In this document: piece after piece, positions 12,991 through 22,024 of the stretch
How the letters are laid out: each line of letters starts with the position of its first letter
Numbering within the stretch: the stretch's first letter is position 1
Origin: Holophagales bacterium
GTDB lineage: Bacteria > Acidobacteriota > Thermoanaerobaculia > Multivoradales > Multivoraceae
Assembly: GCA_009843505.1 (NCBI GenBank)
Contig: VYDI01000031.1
Coordinates: 109,655 to 173,654, forward strand
Reading direction: 5' to 3'
Length of the DNA stretch: 64,000 bases
Made by a program: the position numbers and the translations under genes
The notes under the pieces: generated by a model
What the model was told of the DNA's origin: nothing
The model's input: only the letters and a program-made list of their open reading frames with translations
The model's database searches: none

Positions 12991-14338
12991 GCTGCCGGGC
13001 GAAACGCTCCAGTTGAGCGGCCAGGCGCTCGTCGTCGGCGCGTCGGCGCTCGATCTGCTCGACGGAGTACATGACGGTCGAGTGATGCTTGCCGTTGAAC
13101 ACTCTCCCGATCTCCGGGTAGGACATCTCCGTCAGACGCTTGCAGAGGTACATCGCGATCTGGCGCGGATAGGTGATCTGCCGGGAGTTGCTCTTGCTCT
13201 TGATCTCGCGGACCTTGAGGCCGTAGTGGTGGGCCACCATCTTGATGATCTGCGCCGCCGACACCGGGCGGTCCTGTTCCGGCAGCACGTCGCGCAGCGC
13301 TTCCTTGGCGAACTCGAGATCGAGGGGCACGCCCGACAGTGAGGCGAAGGCGGTGACCCGGTTGAGCAGACCTTCGAGTTCGCGTACGTTCGAGTGCACC
13401 TGCCGGGCGATGAACATGGCGACGTCCGTGTCCAGGTCCAGGCCCTGCTGTTGCCGGGCCTTGCGCTGGAGGATGGCGACCTTGGTCTCCAGGTCGGGGG
13501 GCTGGATATCGGCGAGAAGACCCGAGCCGAAGCGGCTTCGCAGACGCTCTTCGATGTCCGCCATGTCGCGCGGCTGGGCGTCCGAGGTGACGATGATCTG
13601 CTTCTGCCGGGTGTAGAGCACGTTGAAGGTGTGGAAGAACTCCTCCTGGGACCGCTCCTTCTTGGCCAGGAACTGGATGTCGTCCACCAGCAGGACGTCG
13701 ATCGTCCGGTAGCGCTCGCGGAAGGCGGGCATTCGCTCGAACCGGATCGAGGTGATCAGGTCGTTCACGAAGTCCTCGGCGGCGAGATAGACGACCCGGG
13801 TGCCTGGGGCCGCGCGCTTGAGGCGGTTTCCGATCGCGTGCAGTAGATGGGTCTTGCCCAGGCCCACCCCGCCGTAGAGGAAGAGGGGGTTGTACGCGAT
13901 GCCGGGCTTCTCGGCGACGGCCTGGGAGGCGGCGCTGGCGAAGCGGTTCGAGTTGCCGACCACGAACGAGTCGAACCGGTACTGGGGGTTGAGTGAACTG
14001 CTTGGCGCACCCTCCGTCTCGGGGCGATCAGCGGTTCCGGAGCCCCCCACGGACTTCGTACGCGGTGACCTTCCGGGCGGTTCGACCCTGGTCCGCGTCT
14101 CGCCGCTCTTGAACAGGACCTGGTAGGTCGGGCCCTTGAGATCGGCGATCGCCCAGTCGACGATCGGACGGAAGCCCTCCTCGAGCGCCTCGACGAAGCG
14201 CGAGTTCGGCGCTTCGAGGACGAGGTGTTCGGCGTCTTCCGACGCGACCCTCAGGGGATGAAACCAGGTGCGGAAATCCTCGGCCGGGAGATCCGCGCGC
14301 AACTGCCGGCGTAAAGTCGGCCAGACCGAACTAGGCAT
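12983..14338 (-). CDS. dnaA: chromosomal replication initiator DnaA
   Basis: Binds DnaA boxes at oriC and opens the duplex. The 451-residue product has the N-terminal helicase-loading domain (VWPTLRRQLRADLPAEDF), a short linker, the AAA+ core with Walker A GGVGLGKTHLL and Walker B VLLVDDIQFLAKKE, and the C-terminal DNA-binding signature KHHSTVMYSVEQIE. ATG at 14338 is preferred because it puts the conserved start directly before SSVWPTL; a GTG at 14359 would add seven residues. No clear leaderless -10 box was found for either. The stop codon lies inside a 20-bp tandem repeat. Confidence 0.97.
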   Translation of the reverse strand: MPSSVWPTLRRQLRADLPAEDFRTWFHPLRVASEDAEHLVLEAPNSRFVEALEEGFRPIVDWAIADLKGPTYQVLFKSGETRTRVEPPGRSPRTKSVGGSGTADRPETEGAPSSSLNPQYRFDSFVVGNSNRFASAASQAVAEKPGIAYNPLFLYGGVGLGKTHLLHAIGNRLKRAAPGTRVVYLAAEDFVNDLITSIRFERMPAFRERYRTIDVLLVDDIQFLAKKERSQEEFFHTFNVLYTRQKQIIVTSDAQPRDMADIEERLRSRFGSGLLADIQPPDLETKVAILQRKARQQQGLDLDTDVAMFIARQVHSNVRELEGLLNRVTAFASLSGVPLDLEFAKEALRDVLPEQDRPVSAAQIIKMVAHHYGLKVREIKSKSNSRQITYPRQIAMYLCKRLTEMSYPEIGRVFNGKHHSTVMYSVEQIERRRADDERLAAQLERFARQLG

Positions 14339-14748
14339 GCTCCCCCGTTCCGTCCGCACCGACCAAAGCCATGTTGAACCAGCGCACGGCAGTGCCGCCT
14401 CTGCCCGCTTGCTCCGCTGCTACTCCGAACCGACGCACTTCTCCCCCACATTCCAGCGCGCACGACCACCAATTCCCGGTGCCGGGTAGGGAATTGCCGC
14501 TCTGCAGAGCTACGTTCCGCAGCTTTTCCGCACAGTGTGGAAAAACCTTGGAAGACCGGCGAAGAGACTCGGGACAGCTAGTTCCTGGGCGCTACCTGTT
14601 GGTCCTACGCCGAGTGGCCTCCGTTACGCGAGAAGCGCAGGATAGCAGCGGGATCCGGCTTCAACAAGGGGTGTCCGAGCACTTTCTTCACGTTTTCTTC
14701 GTCGCGCGCACGGCGCCGCCCGTCGGCGGGCGCCTTAGGTCCTGAACT
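14339..14748. other. dnaA upstream region with a candidate DnaA box
   Basis: About 410 bp between dnaA and the divergent mutY with no credible gene. At 14536-14544 the minus strand reads TTTTCCACA, a match to the relaxed DnaA-box consensus TTWTNCACA. The facing sequence TTTTCCGCACA at 14524-14534 makes an imperfect inverted repeat with it. This could be a DnaA autoregulatory site or part of oriC. A single box is weak evidence for an origin. Confidence 0.4.
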
Positions 14749-15879
14749 GTGTTGCAGTTAGTCGAGCCGGAGCAACTCCGGGGCGCTCTGCTGGCCTGGT
14801 TCGATCGTTGCCGACGCGATCTGCCCTGGCGGCGAACCAGGGATCCGTACGGGATCCTGGTCGCGGAAATCATGCTGCAGCAGACCCGGAGCGAGGTCGT
14901 CGCGACCCGTTACCGGGGTTTCCTGGAGCGGTTCCCGGATGTCGACGCGCTGGCGGAGGCGCCGGTCGAGTCGGTCGAAGCGGCCTGGTCCGGCCTCGGC
15001 TACTACCGCCGGGCCCGGAACCTCCACCGGACGGCCCGGATCCTGGCGGAGCGGGGCGCGTTGCCCGCGAGCGCCGCGGAGTGGGCGGAGCTGCCGGGAG
15101 TCGGCGCGTACACCTCGGCGCTGCTCGCGAGCCGCTGCTGCGGGGAGTCGTCGCCGGTACTGGACGGCAACGTCGAACGCGTGTTGAGCCGGTTCCTGGC
15201 GGCCACGCAAGCCCCTCGCCGCGCCGCCGCCAGACGGAACCTGCTGGCGACCGCCGCCCGGCTGCTGGACCCGGGTCGTCCCGGGGACTCCAACCAGGCG
15301 CTGATGGAGGTCGGATCGCTGGTTTGCCGTCGAGGCAGGCCCGATTGCGGCGCCTGTCCGCTCGCTCCAGGTTGTCGGGCATTCCACTCGCCGCGGCTCG
15401 ATCCGCGGGCCTTTCCCGTTGCCGGACCGCGGCGGGCCAGGGAGGTCCGCCACTGCTTCACGGCGGTCGTCCGGCAGGGCGAGGATCTGCTCCTTCATCG
15501 TCGGCCCGGGGACGCGGACTGGCTGGCCGGCCGCTGGCACCTGCCGACCGTGGAGCTCGCGAGCGGAGACGAGTCGACCCGCGCGGCGGAAGCTCTGGGC
15601 AGGGAGTTCGGCGGCTGCTGGGAGTGTGACGAACCCGCGGCCCTGGTGCGGCACGCAGTGACCTACAGGGACTTCCTCGTGCGAGCCGCGATCGCCCGAT
15701 GGCGCCCGGAACGCAGGCCGGAGGAATCGACCGGCGACCGGGTTCCGGCGGAGGGATCGGCGCTGGCCTGGTTCGGCCGGGAGGAGATCGAGGGGTTGCC
15801 GACCTCGTCTCTGCTGCGGAAGACGCTTGACTCCGTCGGCGTCAACTGCGCCGATCCGCCAATACACTCCGGGCCATGA
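14749..15879 (+). CDS. mutY: A/G-specific adenine DNA glycosylase
   Basis: Removes adenine paired with 8-oxoguanine. The 376-residue protein has PWRRTRDPYGILVAEIMLQQT with the catalytic Glu, the helix-hairpin-helix ELPGVGAYTSALL, the catalytic Asp in PVLDGNVERVL, the iron-sulfur cluster cysteines in CRRGRPDCGACPLAPGC (C-x6-C-x2-C-x5-C), and a C-terminal NUDIX-like domain (HRRPGDADWLAGRWHLP) that reads 8-oxoguanine. The start is GTG at 14749 or the adjoining TTG at 14752; neither has a good ribosome site. The end overlaps the next gene by 4 bp. Confidence 0.95.
   Translation: MLQLVEPEQLRGALLAWFDRCRRDLPWRRTRDPYGILVAEIMLQQTRSEVVATRYRGFLERFPDVDALAEAPVESVEAAWSGLGYYRRARNLHRTARILAERGALPASAAEWAELPGVGAYTSALLASRCCGESSPVLDGNVERVLSRFLAATQAPRRAAARRNLLATAARLLDPGRPGDSNQALMEVGSLVCRRGRPDCGACPLAPGCRAFHSPRLDPRAFPVAGPRRAREVRHCFTAVVRQGEDLLLHRRPGDADWLAGRWHLPTVELASGDESTRAAEALGREFGGCWECDEPAALVRHAVTYRDFLVRAAIARWRPERRPEESTGDRVPAEGSALAWFGREEIEGLPTSSLLRKTLDSVGVNCADPPIHSGP
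15863..15868 (+). promoter_or_regulatory. -10 box of the DegT-type aminotransferase gene, leaderless type
   Basis: TACACT lies inside the 3' end of mutY, 7 nt before the ATG at 15876. The spacing is the same as at gyrB, tsaD and others. The gene may therefore have its own leaderless transcript besides read-through from mutY. Confidence 0.45.
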
Positions 15880-17078
15880 CGCCGACGGAAGCTCCGCCGA
15901 GGATCCCCTTTGTCGACCTGGCCGCCCAGTCGAGGCGGCTCCGGCCGGAGATCGACCGCCGGATCGGCGAGGTTCTCGACCACGGCCGGTACGTCATGGG
16001 CCCCGAGGTCGACGAACTGGAGGCGGAGCTGGGCCGATGGGGCGGCGGCGTCTCCGCGCTGGCGGTTTCGAGCGGCTCGGATGCGCTGCTGATCGCCCTG
16101 CTTGCGCTCGGCGTCGGCAGGAGGGAAGACCGGCGCGACGCCGTCTTCGTTCCGACCTTCACGTTCACCGCGACCGCGGAGGTCGTCCTGCTCGCGGGCG
16201 CTGTTCCCGTCTTCGTCGACGTGCGCGAGGACGACTTCCTGATCGACGTCGAGTCGCTCGACCGGGAGTACGAGGTCGTGCGGGCCGCCGGCGTCGCCAG
16301 GCCGAAGGCGGTGATTCCGGTGGACCTGTTCGGCCTGCCGGTGGCTGAGGAGCCGCTGGCGGCGTGGGCGGCCGCCAGGGGTCTCGAGGTGATCTCGGAC
16401 GCAGCTCAGAGTTTCGGCGCGCGCCGCGACGGCGGTCCCGTCGGTTCGCTGGCGCCGATCACGACGACCAGCTTCTATCCCGCCAAGCCGCTTGGGTGCT
16501 ACGGCGACGGCGGCGCGGTGTTCTGTGTGGAACCGGCGACCGCGGAGATCGTCCGCTCCATCCGCGAGCACGGCCAGAGCGCGGACCGCTACGACATCGT
16601 TCGCCTCGGCGTGAACGGCCGTCTGGACAGCCTCCAGGCCGCCGTGCTGCTCGCCAAGCTGACGATCTTCGAGCAGGAGCTGGCCGCCCGGCGGGCCGTT
16701 GCGGCTGGCTACGGCGAGCGGCTGCGAGCGGTTTCGTCCTCGACGGCGACTCCATGGCGGGTGTCGGTGCCGGAGTGCGGCCCGGGCGCCGAGTCGAGCT
16801 GGGCCCAGTACACGCTCCGGGTCGACGACGCGAGCGGCCGGCCGTCGGCCGCCGCGAGGGACGGTTTGCGCGCCCACCTCGACGGCGCCGGCATTCCCAC
16901 CGCCGTCTACTACCCGCGACCCATGCACCTGCAGCCGGCCTACGAGAGCTACGGTCGCGGCTCCGGCTCGCTGCCGGTCAGTGAGAGCCTGGCCGACCGC
17001 GTCGTCAGCCTGCCGATGCACCCGTACCTCGACCAGGACGCGCTGGATCGCATCTGCGAGCGGATCGCGAACCCCTGA
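15876..17078 (+). CDS. DegT/DnrJ/EryC1/StrS family aminotransferase
   Basis: PLP-dependent sugar aminotransferase, 400 residues. The start PFVDLAAQSRRLRPEID, the VSSGSDALLIALLALG segment, SDAAQSFGA, and the PLP lysine in FYPAKPLGCYGDGGA are characteristic, as is the C-terminal YYPRPMHLQPAY. Members such as WbpE transfer an amino group to 3-keto sugar nucleotides for surface polysaccharides. No other sugar-nucleotide genes flank it, so the substrate stays open. Its ATG overlaps the mutY stop (ATGA). Confidence 0.9.
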   Translation: MTPTEAPPRIPFVDLAAQSRRLRPEIDRRIGEVLDHGRYVMGPEVDELEAELGRWGGGVSALAVSSGSDALLIALLALGVGRREDRRDAVFVPTFTFTATAEVVLLAGAVPVFVDVREDDFLIDVESLDREYEVVRAAGVARPKAVIPVDLFGLPVAEEPLAAWAAARGLEVISDAAQSFGARRDGGPVGSLAPITTTSFYPAKPLGCYGDGGAVFCVEPATAEIVRSIREHGQSADRYDIVRLGVNGRLDSLQAAVLLAKLTIFEQELAARRAVAAGYGERLRAVSSSTATPWRVSVPECGPGAESSWAQYTLRVDDASGRPSAAARDGLRAHLDGAGIPTAVYYPRPMHLQPAYESYGRGSGSLPVSESLADRVVSLPMHPYLDQDALDRICERIANP

Positions 17079-17082
17079 GACG

Positions 17083-18369
17083 GTGGGCTCGCCCGGGCTC
17101 GAGAGCGGCCGCCTGCTGCCGGAGATTCTGATCCGGCCGCCGGGGCCCCGGGCCCGGGCCATGGCCGGGCGCCTGGAGACGTCCGAGGCTCCGGGCATCA
17201 ACACCCTCGTGGCCGGAACGACGGCGATGCTCTGGGCCGAGGCCCGGGGCAGCAACGTGGTCGACGTCGACGGCAACCGCTACGTCGACCTCACCGCCGG
17301 TTTCGGCGTCGCGGCCGTCGGCCACCGCCACCCGGCCGTAGTCGCGGCCGTTAGGGAGCAGGCGGAACAGCTCGTCCACGGCCTGGGCGACGTCTACGCC
17401 CACCCTGCCCGCCTCGAGCTGGCCGAGCGCCTGTGCGCGCTCGCGCCGCTCCCTGCCCCCCGGGTCTACTTCGCCGTGTCCGGCGCCGACGCGGTGGAGA
17501 TCGCCCTCAAGACAAGCCGCCTGCACAGCGGCCGCCCGGGCGTGCTTGCGTTCGACCCCGCCTACCACGGGACCACCCTCGGTGCGCTCGCGGCTACCTC
17601 GCGGCCGGCTTTCCGCGAACCCTTCACCGAGCCGCTCGAAGGACTCGTTCACCGGCTGCCGTACGGCGCGCCATCGGAGCAGATTCAGGAGATTCTCGAG
17701 CGGCAACCGGACATCGGGACCTGCCTGGTCGAGCCGGTCATCGGCCGCGAGGCGACCCGCTGGCCGCCGCCCGGCTGGCTGGCAGCTCTGGGCGAGCTAT
17801 GCCGCCGTCACGAAGTCGTCCTGGCGGTGGACGAGATCTTCACTGGCTTCGGCCGCTGCGGCGCCTGGTTCGTGTGCCGCGAAGCCGGCCTCGAGCCGGA
17901 TCTCGTCTGCTGCGGCAAGGCCCTGGGCGGTGGCCTGCCGATCGCCGCCGTCCTCGGCAGGCAGGAAGTCATGGACGCCTGGCGAAGCGAAGGCGAAGCC
18001 CGCCACACCGCCACCTTTGTCGCCCACCCCCTCGCCTGCGCCGCGGCCCTGGCCACTCTCGAAGTGATCGAGTCCGAGGACCTCGTAGACCGCGCCCTCA
18101 CCGTGGGCAACCGCTTCGGCAAGGCCCTCGAACCCCTCAGGAACCACCCCGGAGTCACCGACATCCGAGGCCAGGGCCTCCTCCGGGCCATCGAGCTCGA
18201 CTCCCCCGCCCGCGCCCACACACTGAGCAACAACCTCCTCCACCGAGGCCTCATAGCCCTGGCCGGCGGCGCCTCTGGCACCGTCCTCCAGCTCGCCCCA
18301 CCCCTCGTCATCACCGAACAGCAACTCGACCACGCTGTAGCGGTCCTGCACGAGGTCCTCGCCGAGTAG
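17083..18369 (+). CDS. class III aminotransferase (4-aminobutyrate aminotransferase-like)
   Basis: A 428-residue PLP enzyme of the ornithine/GABA aminotransferase class. It shows VDVDGNRYVDLTAGFGVAAVGH near the N-terminus, the VSGADAVEIALK cofactor segment, AVDEIFTGFGRCG, the PLP lysine in CCGKALGGGLPIAAVLG, and HTATFVAHPLACAAALA. These enzymes transfer omega-amino groups from GABA, ornithine or polyamines to a keto acid; the donor here is not clear. The GTG start at 17083 is 4 bp after the preceding aminotransferase stop, so both are probably made together. Confidence 0.9.
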   Translation: MGSPGLESGRLLPEILIRPPGPRARAMAGRLETSEAPGINTLVAGTTAMLWAEARGSNVVDVDGNRYVDLTAGFGVAAVGHRHPAVVAAVREQAEQLVHGLGDVYAHPARLELAERLCALAPLPAPRVYFAVSGADAVEIALKTSRLHSGRPGVLAFDPAYHGTTLGALAATSRPAFREPFTEPLEGLVHRLPYGAPSEQIQEILERQPDIGTCLVEPVIGREATRWPPPGWLAALGELCRRHEVVLAVDEIFTGFGRCGAWFVCREAGLEPDLVCCGKALGGGLPIAAVLGRQEVMDAWRSEGEARHTATFVAHPLACAAALATLEVIESEDLVDRALTVGNRFGKALEPLRNHPGVTDIRGQGLLRAIELDSPARAHTLSNNLLHRGLIALAGGASGTVLQLAPPLVITEQQLDHAVAVLHEVLAE

Positions 18370-18429
18370 CGCCGGAGAATGGTCGCCGCTTCGCGGCGCG
18401 TCTTCCTGGCCGCCTTCGGCGCAGATTCA

Positions 18430-18451
18430 CCGGGGGTCAGAAGACCCCCGG
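18430..18451. repeat. stem-loop with AGAA loop
   Basis: CCGGGGGTC-AGAA-GACCCCCGG, a perfect 9-bp stem shortly after the aminotransferase gene. A near-identical design (CCCGGGTC-AGAA-GACCCGGG) occurs at 57805-57824. No T-run follows, so it is not a classic intrinsic terminator. Confidence 0.6.
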
Positions 18452-18531
18452 CTACAGACCCGCGCACCCAGCGGGGCCGCCGTTCTATCCCGAAGCCCAG
18501 CTCAACGCCCCCCGCCCACCGGGATCTCCAG

Positions 18532-18706
18532 CCTGGAGTGGCCCACAGGGGGAGGGTCCCAGCGGGCTGGAGACAAGCGACTGCCGATGACCTTCATCAA
18601 CCTCCGACAGACCGGAGCGCAGTCGACCGAAGCGAACCCCAACCTCCCATTCACCAAGCGGGGGTGAGCGTCCGTCTGGGACCCTCCCCCTGTGGGCCGC
18701 TCCAGG
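18532..18706. repeat. solo copy of a palindrome-ended repeat element
   Basis: Lies in the 347-bp gap between the convergent aminotransferase and recR genes, which otherwise has no gene. Two 31-bp arms (18532-18562 and 18676-18706) are inverted copies with one mismatch, starting CCTGGAG and containing GGGGGAGGGTCCC. The 113-bp middle matches, in opposite orientation, the inner part of the array at 25721-26315 (shared AGCGGGCTGGAG, CAAGCG and CGACCGAAGCGA blocks). It encodes nothing, so it looks like a MITE- or REP-like non-autonomous element. Confidence 0.75.
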
Positions 18707-18716
18707 CGGGTGAACT

Positions 18717-19304
18717 CTAGAGATCGCGGCGGCCGGCCAGCGAGCGGGCGAGGGTGACCTGGTCGGCGTAGTCGATGTCGCCGCCGACGGGGAGGCCGAA
18801 GGCGAGGCGGGTGACGCGGACGCCTCGGCGGTTGAGGAGGTTGGCGAGGTAGAGGGCGGTGGCTTCGCCTTCGACGTTGGGGTTCATGGCGAGGATCGCT
18901 TCTTCGACGTCTTCGAGACGGTCGAGGAGGGAGGCGACGGTGAGTTCGTCCGGGCCTACGCCGCGTTGGGGGGAGAGGGCGCCCAGGAGGGCGTGGTAGA
19001 GGCCGTGGAACTCGCCGGTGCGTTCAATCGGCTCGATGTTGAAGGGCTCCTCGACGACGCAGAGCTTCGTCTTGTCGCGTTGCGGATCGCTGCAGATGGA
19101 GCATGGATCCACCGCCGTGATCTGGTGGCAGGTCGAGCAGTGGATCATGCGCTCCTTGACGTCGATGACCGCCTGGGCGAGGGCTTCGGCGCGGGACCGG
19201 TCGGCGCGGAGGAGATGGTGAGCGAGCCGCCGCGCCGTCTTCGGACCGATGCCGGGGAGACGCGAGAGCTCCTCGACCAGGTTCGACAGCGGGTCGGCCG
19301 GCAT
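18717..19304 (-). CDS. recR: recombination mediator RecR
   Basis: Acts with RecO and RecF to load RecA onto gapped DNA. The 195-residue protein has the helix-hairpin-helix LSRLPGIGPKTARRLAHHLL, the four-cysteine zinc site CSTCHQITAVDPCSIC near residue 55, and a TOPRIM domain (LCVVEEPFNIEPIE, then AMNPNVEGEATALYLA). The ATG at 19304 overlaps the ybaB stop (ATGA), giving the common dnaX-ybaB-recR operon. A much longer open frame upstream is the antisense-like shadow of dnaX. Confidence 0.97.
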   Translation of the reverse strand: MPADPLSNLVEELSRLPGIGPKTARRLAHHLLRADRSRAEALAQAVIDVKERMIHCSTCHQITAVDPCSICSDPQRDKTKLCVVEEPFNIEPIERTGEFHGLYHALLGALSPQRGVGPDELTVASLLDRLEDVEEAILAMNPNVEGEATALYLANLLNRRGVRVTRLAFGLPVGGDIDYADQVTLARSLAGRRDL

Positions 19305-19597
19305 CAGGTGAGGCCGGGAATGCCGCCGGCCATGTTGCCGATCCGCTGCCCCACGTACTCGTTCACCTTGCGTCCCGCTTCGTTCACCGCGGCCTGGACC
19401 AGGTCCTGGACCATGGCCGGATCCTCCGGGTCGAGGACCTCGGCGTCGATGTGTACCGCCAGGACCTCCTTCTCGCCGTTCACCCGCACTTCGACCATGC
19501 CGCCGCCGACACTGGCCGTGAACTCGGCGGTCGCCAGGTCGCGCCGCATCTGCTCCTGCATTTCCTGGGCCTGCCGCATCAGCTTCTGGATGTTCAT
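19304..19597 (-). CDS. ybaB: YbaB/EbfC family nucleoid-associated protein
   Basis: A 97-residue DNA-binding protein that forms dimers on the nucleoid. The N-terminal helix MNIQKLMRQAQEMQEQMRRD and the core EFTASVGGGMVEVRVNGEKE are typical, as is its place between dnaX and recR. It probably binds DNA without strong sequence preference. The stop overlaps the recR start. Confidence 0.95.
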   Translation of the reverse strand: MNIQKLMRQAQEMQEQMRRDLATAEFTASVGGGMVEVRVNGEKEVLAVHIDAEVLDPEDPAMVQDLVQAAVNEAGRKVNEYVGQRIGNMAGGIPGLT

Positions 19598-19630
19598 CTA
19601 TCGCTGTTCCTATGCTCCGTGAGTGGGTTT

Positions 19631-21325
19631 TCAAGGGGTCTTGGGTCGGACGTCGAGTACGCGGCCGCCGAGGACGTCGAGCACGGCCCGAACGCCGGGA
19701 TCGGCCTCGGCGGCCCTTCGTGCTTCGTTGCCGGGGCCCGATGCACGCCGCGCAGGCTTGCGCTCGGCAGCCGGAGGGCTCGGCTCGCGGCGCGGCGGCG
19801 TCTTTCGGGGAGGCGGCGCCGGGGTGGCAGGCGATGGCGCGGCCGTTCCTGCCGGAACCGCGGGCGTCACTTTCCAGGCGGCCTCGGGTCCGAGTGCGAA
19901 GCGCACGGCATCGTCGAGCTGAGCGGTGCGGGTTTCGTCCTGGAGCGCGCGCTTGAGTTCCGGACCGGCCTCGATGACGAAGGTGTTGTCGCGGATCTCG
20001 AGGCGGGCGCGGTGGAAGTCGAGCAGGCCCGCCAGTCGGGGGCTCTCGCTTTCGAGCCGTGTGACGACCGGAGCGGCGTCGCCCGGGGGCGATGCCGCGG
20101 CCGGGGTCTCTGCCGTATCGCGGCGCGGTGTCGGGGCTTCGGTTCGGGCGCCGGGCGGCCCGGCGCCGGGGGATTCCGCGTCCGCGGGGAGACCGGCCGC
20201 CAGCCGCTCGATTCGCACGAGCCTCGGGAGTTCCGCCGCCCTCAGGAGAACCACTTCCAGGGCGAGGCCGGGAGCGTCCGCGCGCCGGACGATCGTCTCG
20301 CTGCTGAGAAGGAGGTGCAGGAGCCTGAGCAGGTTCTCGTAGCCCGCGGCTGCCGCGGTTCGCCCGAGGTCCCCCGCCGCTTCGGCGGGCAGGTCGAGCA
20401 GCTCCGGGTCGAGACCCTGAGCGAGATGCAGCGCGCTGCGGAGGTAGCCGAGGAAGTGGGTGAACACCTGCCTGGGGTCGCTGCCGCCGTCCTCGACCTC
20501 GCGGATCGCCGTCGACACGCGCCCGCCGTCGCCGGCGAGGATCGCCTCGAGCAGGGTGGAGAGCAGCGCCGCGTCGATGCCGCCGAGCAGGCGTCCGACA
20601 TCCTCGTCGGCGAGCTTGCCGTTGCCGAAGGTGGCGAGCTGGTCGAGCAGGGCGACCGCGTCCCGAACGCTGCCCTCGGAGGCGCGGGCAATCAGGCGCA
20701 GGGCGGGGCCGCCGGCTTCGAAGTCCTCCGCCTCGCAGATCCGTCGCAGGTGGGCCACCATCGGCTCGGGCGGCACGCGCCGGAAGTGGAACTCCTGGCA
20801 GCGGGAGAGGACGGTGGCGGGTACCTTCTCGATCTCCGTCGTCGCGAAGATGAAGGTCAGGTGGGACGGCGGTTCCTCGACGATCTTGAGTAGCGCGTCG
20901 AAGGCCGAGCCGGAGAGCCGGTGGATCTCGTCCAGGACGACGACCTTGTAGCGGTCGCGGGCGGGGCCGTACCTCAGGCTCTCGGTCAGGTCGCGGACCT
21001 GCTCCACCTTCGAGTAGGTGGCGGCGTCGATCTCGATCACGTCGAGATCGCCCGCTTCCCGGATCTCGGTGCAGACCAGGCAGGTGTCGCACGGTTCGGG
21101 CACCGGGCCCCTGGCGGAGCCGTCGGCGCCGAGGCAGTTCAGGGCCTTGGCGAGGACTCGCGCGGCCGTCGTCTTGCCGACGCCGCGGATGCCGGAGAAG
21201 AGATAGGCCTGCGCGATGCGGCCGTCGCGCAGTGCGTTGCCCAGGGCGGTGACGATCGCCTCCTGGCCGACCAGGTCGGCGAACGTCTGAGGCCGCCACT
21301 TGCGGGCCAGCGCCTGGTAGGTCAT
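19631..21325 (-). CDS. dnaX: DNA polymerase III gamma/tau subunit
   Basis: Clamp-loader ATPase and polymerase organiser, 564 residues. The N-terminus YQALARKWRPQTFADLVGQE, Walker A GIRGVGKTTAARVLAKALNC, a zinc-binding cysteine cluster near residue 80 (CDTCLVC) and Walker B VVLDEIHRLSGSA are clear. A Pro/Ala-rich linker from about residue 370 leads to a C-terminal tau-type domain. No obvious slippery A-run was seen, so a gamma form by frameshifting is not predicted. The SRP RNA gene lies just upstream on the same strand. Confidence 0.96.
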   Translation of the reverse strand: MTYQALARKWRPQTFADLVGQEAIVTALGNALRDGRIAQAYLFSGIRGVGKTTAARVLAKALNCLGADGSARGPVPEPCDTCLVCTEIREAGDLDVIEIDAATYSKVEQVRDLTESLRYGPARDRYKVVVLDEIHRLSGSAFDALLKIVEEPPSHLTFIFATTEIEKVPATVLSRCQEFHFRRVPPEPMVAHLRRICEAEDFEAGGPALRLIARASEGSVRDAVALLDQLATFGNGKLADEDVGRLLGGIDAALLSTLLEAILAGDGGRVSTAIREVEDGGSDPRQVFTHFLGYLRSALHLAQGLDPELLDLPAEAAGDLGRTAAAAGYENLLRLLHLLLSSETIVRRADAPGLALEVVLLRAAELPRLVRIERLAAGLPADAESPGAGPPGARTEAPTPRRDTAETPAAASPPGDAAPVVTRLESESPRLAGLLDFHRARLEIRDNTFVIEAGPELKRALQDETRTAQLDDAVRFALGPEAAWKVTPAVPAGTAAPSPATPAPPPRKTPPRREPSPPAAERKPARRASGPGNEARRAAEADPGVRAVLDVLGGRVLDVRPKTP

Positions 21326-21349
21326 GACCTGAACGGGGCGCCTGATTGA

Positions 21350-21473
21350 GAAGTCACTGAAGGGTTCCGGCTGAACTGCGCCCTCGAAACGAACACCCTA
21401 TCGCTGCTCCCTTCCGGGCCTGACGAGGTTCGGGGCCGTTCGATACACAGGGCCCGAACCCTTCGGTCACTTC
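21350..21473 (-). ncRNA. ffs: signal recognition particle RNA (4.5S-like)
   Basis: On the minus strand the conserved SRP core reads GTCAGGCCCGGAAGGGAGCA, the GGAA-tetraloop helix that binds Ffh. The flanks pair end to end: GAAGTGACCGAAGGGTTC at the 5' side with GAACCCTTCAGTGACTTC at the 3' side. This gives the small hairpin form of about 124 nt. It sits between tadA and dnaX, a frequent location. Exact ends are set from the pairing only. A TACGGT box at 21504-21509 may be its -10. Confidence 0.9.
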
Positions 21474-21547
21474 TCGATCCCGAGCCTGGTCGCCGCCACG
21501 GGAACCGTAGTGGATGGTACCAGCGAATCACCCCGTCCGGGGGCTGC

Positions 21548-21553
21548 TAGCGT
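21548..21553 (+). promoter_or_regulatory. possible -10 box of tadA
   Basis: TAGCGT at 21548-21553, exactly 7 nt before an in-frame TTG at 21561. If it is used as elsewhere in the window, the GTG at 21552 would not be transcribed and TTG 21561 would be the start. Confidence 0.3.
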
Positions 21554-22024
21554 GAGCGGCTTGGACGATCGGACCGCCATGGAGCTGGCTCTCGATGAGG
21601 CTCGGCTGGCCGCGACCGCTGGGGAGGTTCCGGTGGGAGCGGTGGTGGTGCGCGACGGCGTGGTCGTCGGGCGCGGGCACAACCGAAGGGAGAGCTGGGG
21701 AGACCCGCTGGCGCATGCCGAGATGATCGCCCTGGCGGAGGCTTCGGCCGGCCAGGAGGGCTGGCGGCTGAACGGCTGCTCGGTGTACGTGACGCTCGAG
21801 CCCTGCGCCATGTGCGCCGGGGCCATGGTCAACGCCCGGGTGGACCGCCTCGTGTTCGGGGCCCGGGATCCGAAGGGTGGCTTCTGCGGCTCGCTCGGGA
21901 ACGTCGCTCGCGAACCAGGACTGAATCACCAAATCACGGTATGCTCCGGCGTCCTGGCGGAGGAGAGCTCAGCCTTGTTGCGCGCGTTCTTCCGGCGTCT
22001 ACGGTCGAGCGGGCTTTCGATTGA

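Noticed and set aside
18379..18720. 113-codon frame after the class III aminotransferase
   Set aside because: It covers the solo repeat element, has no family motif and no ribosome site.
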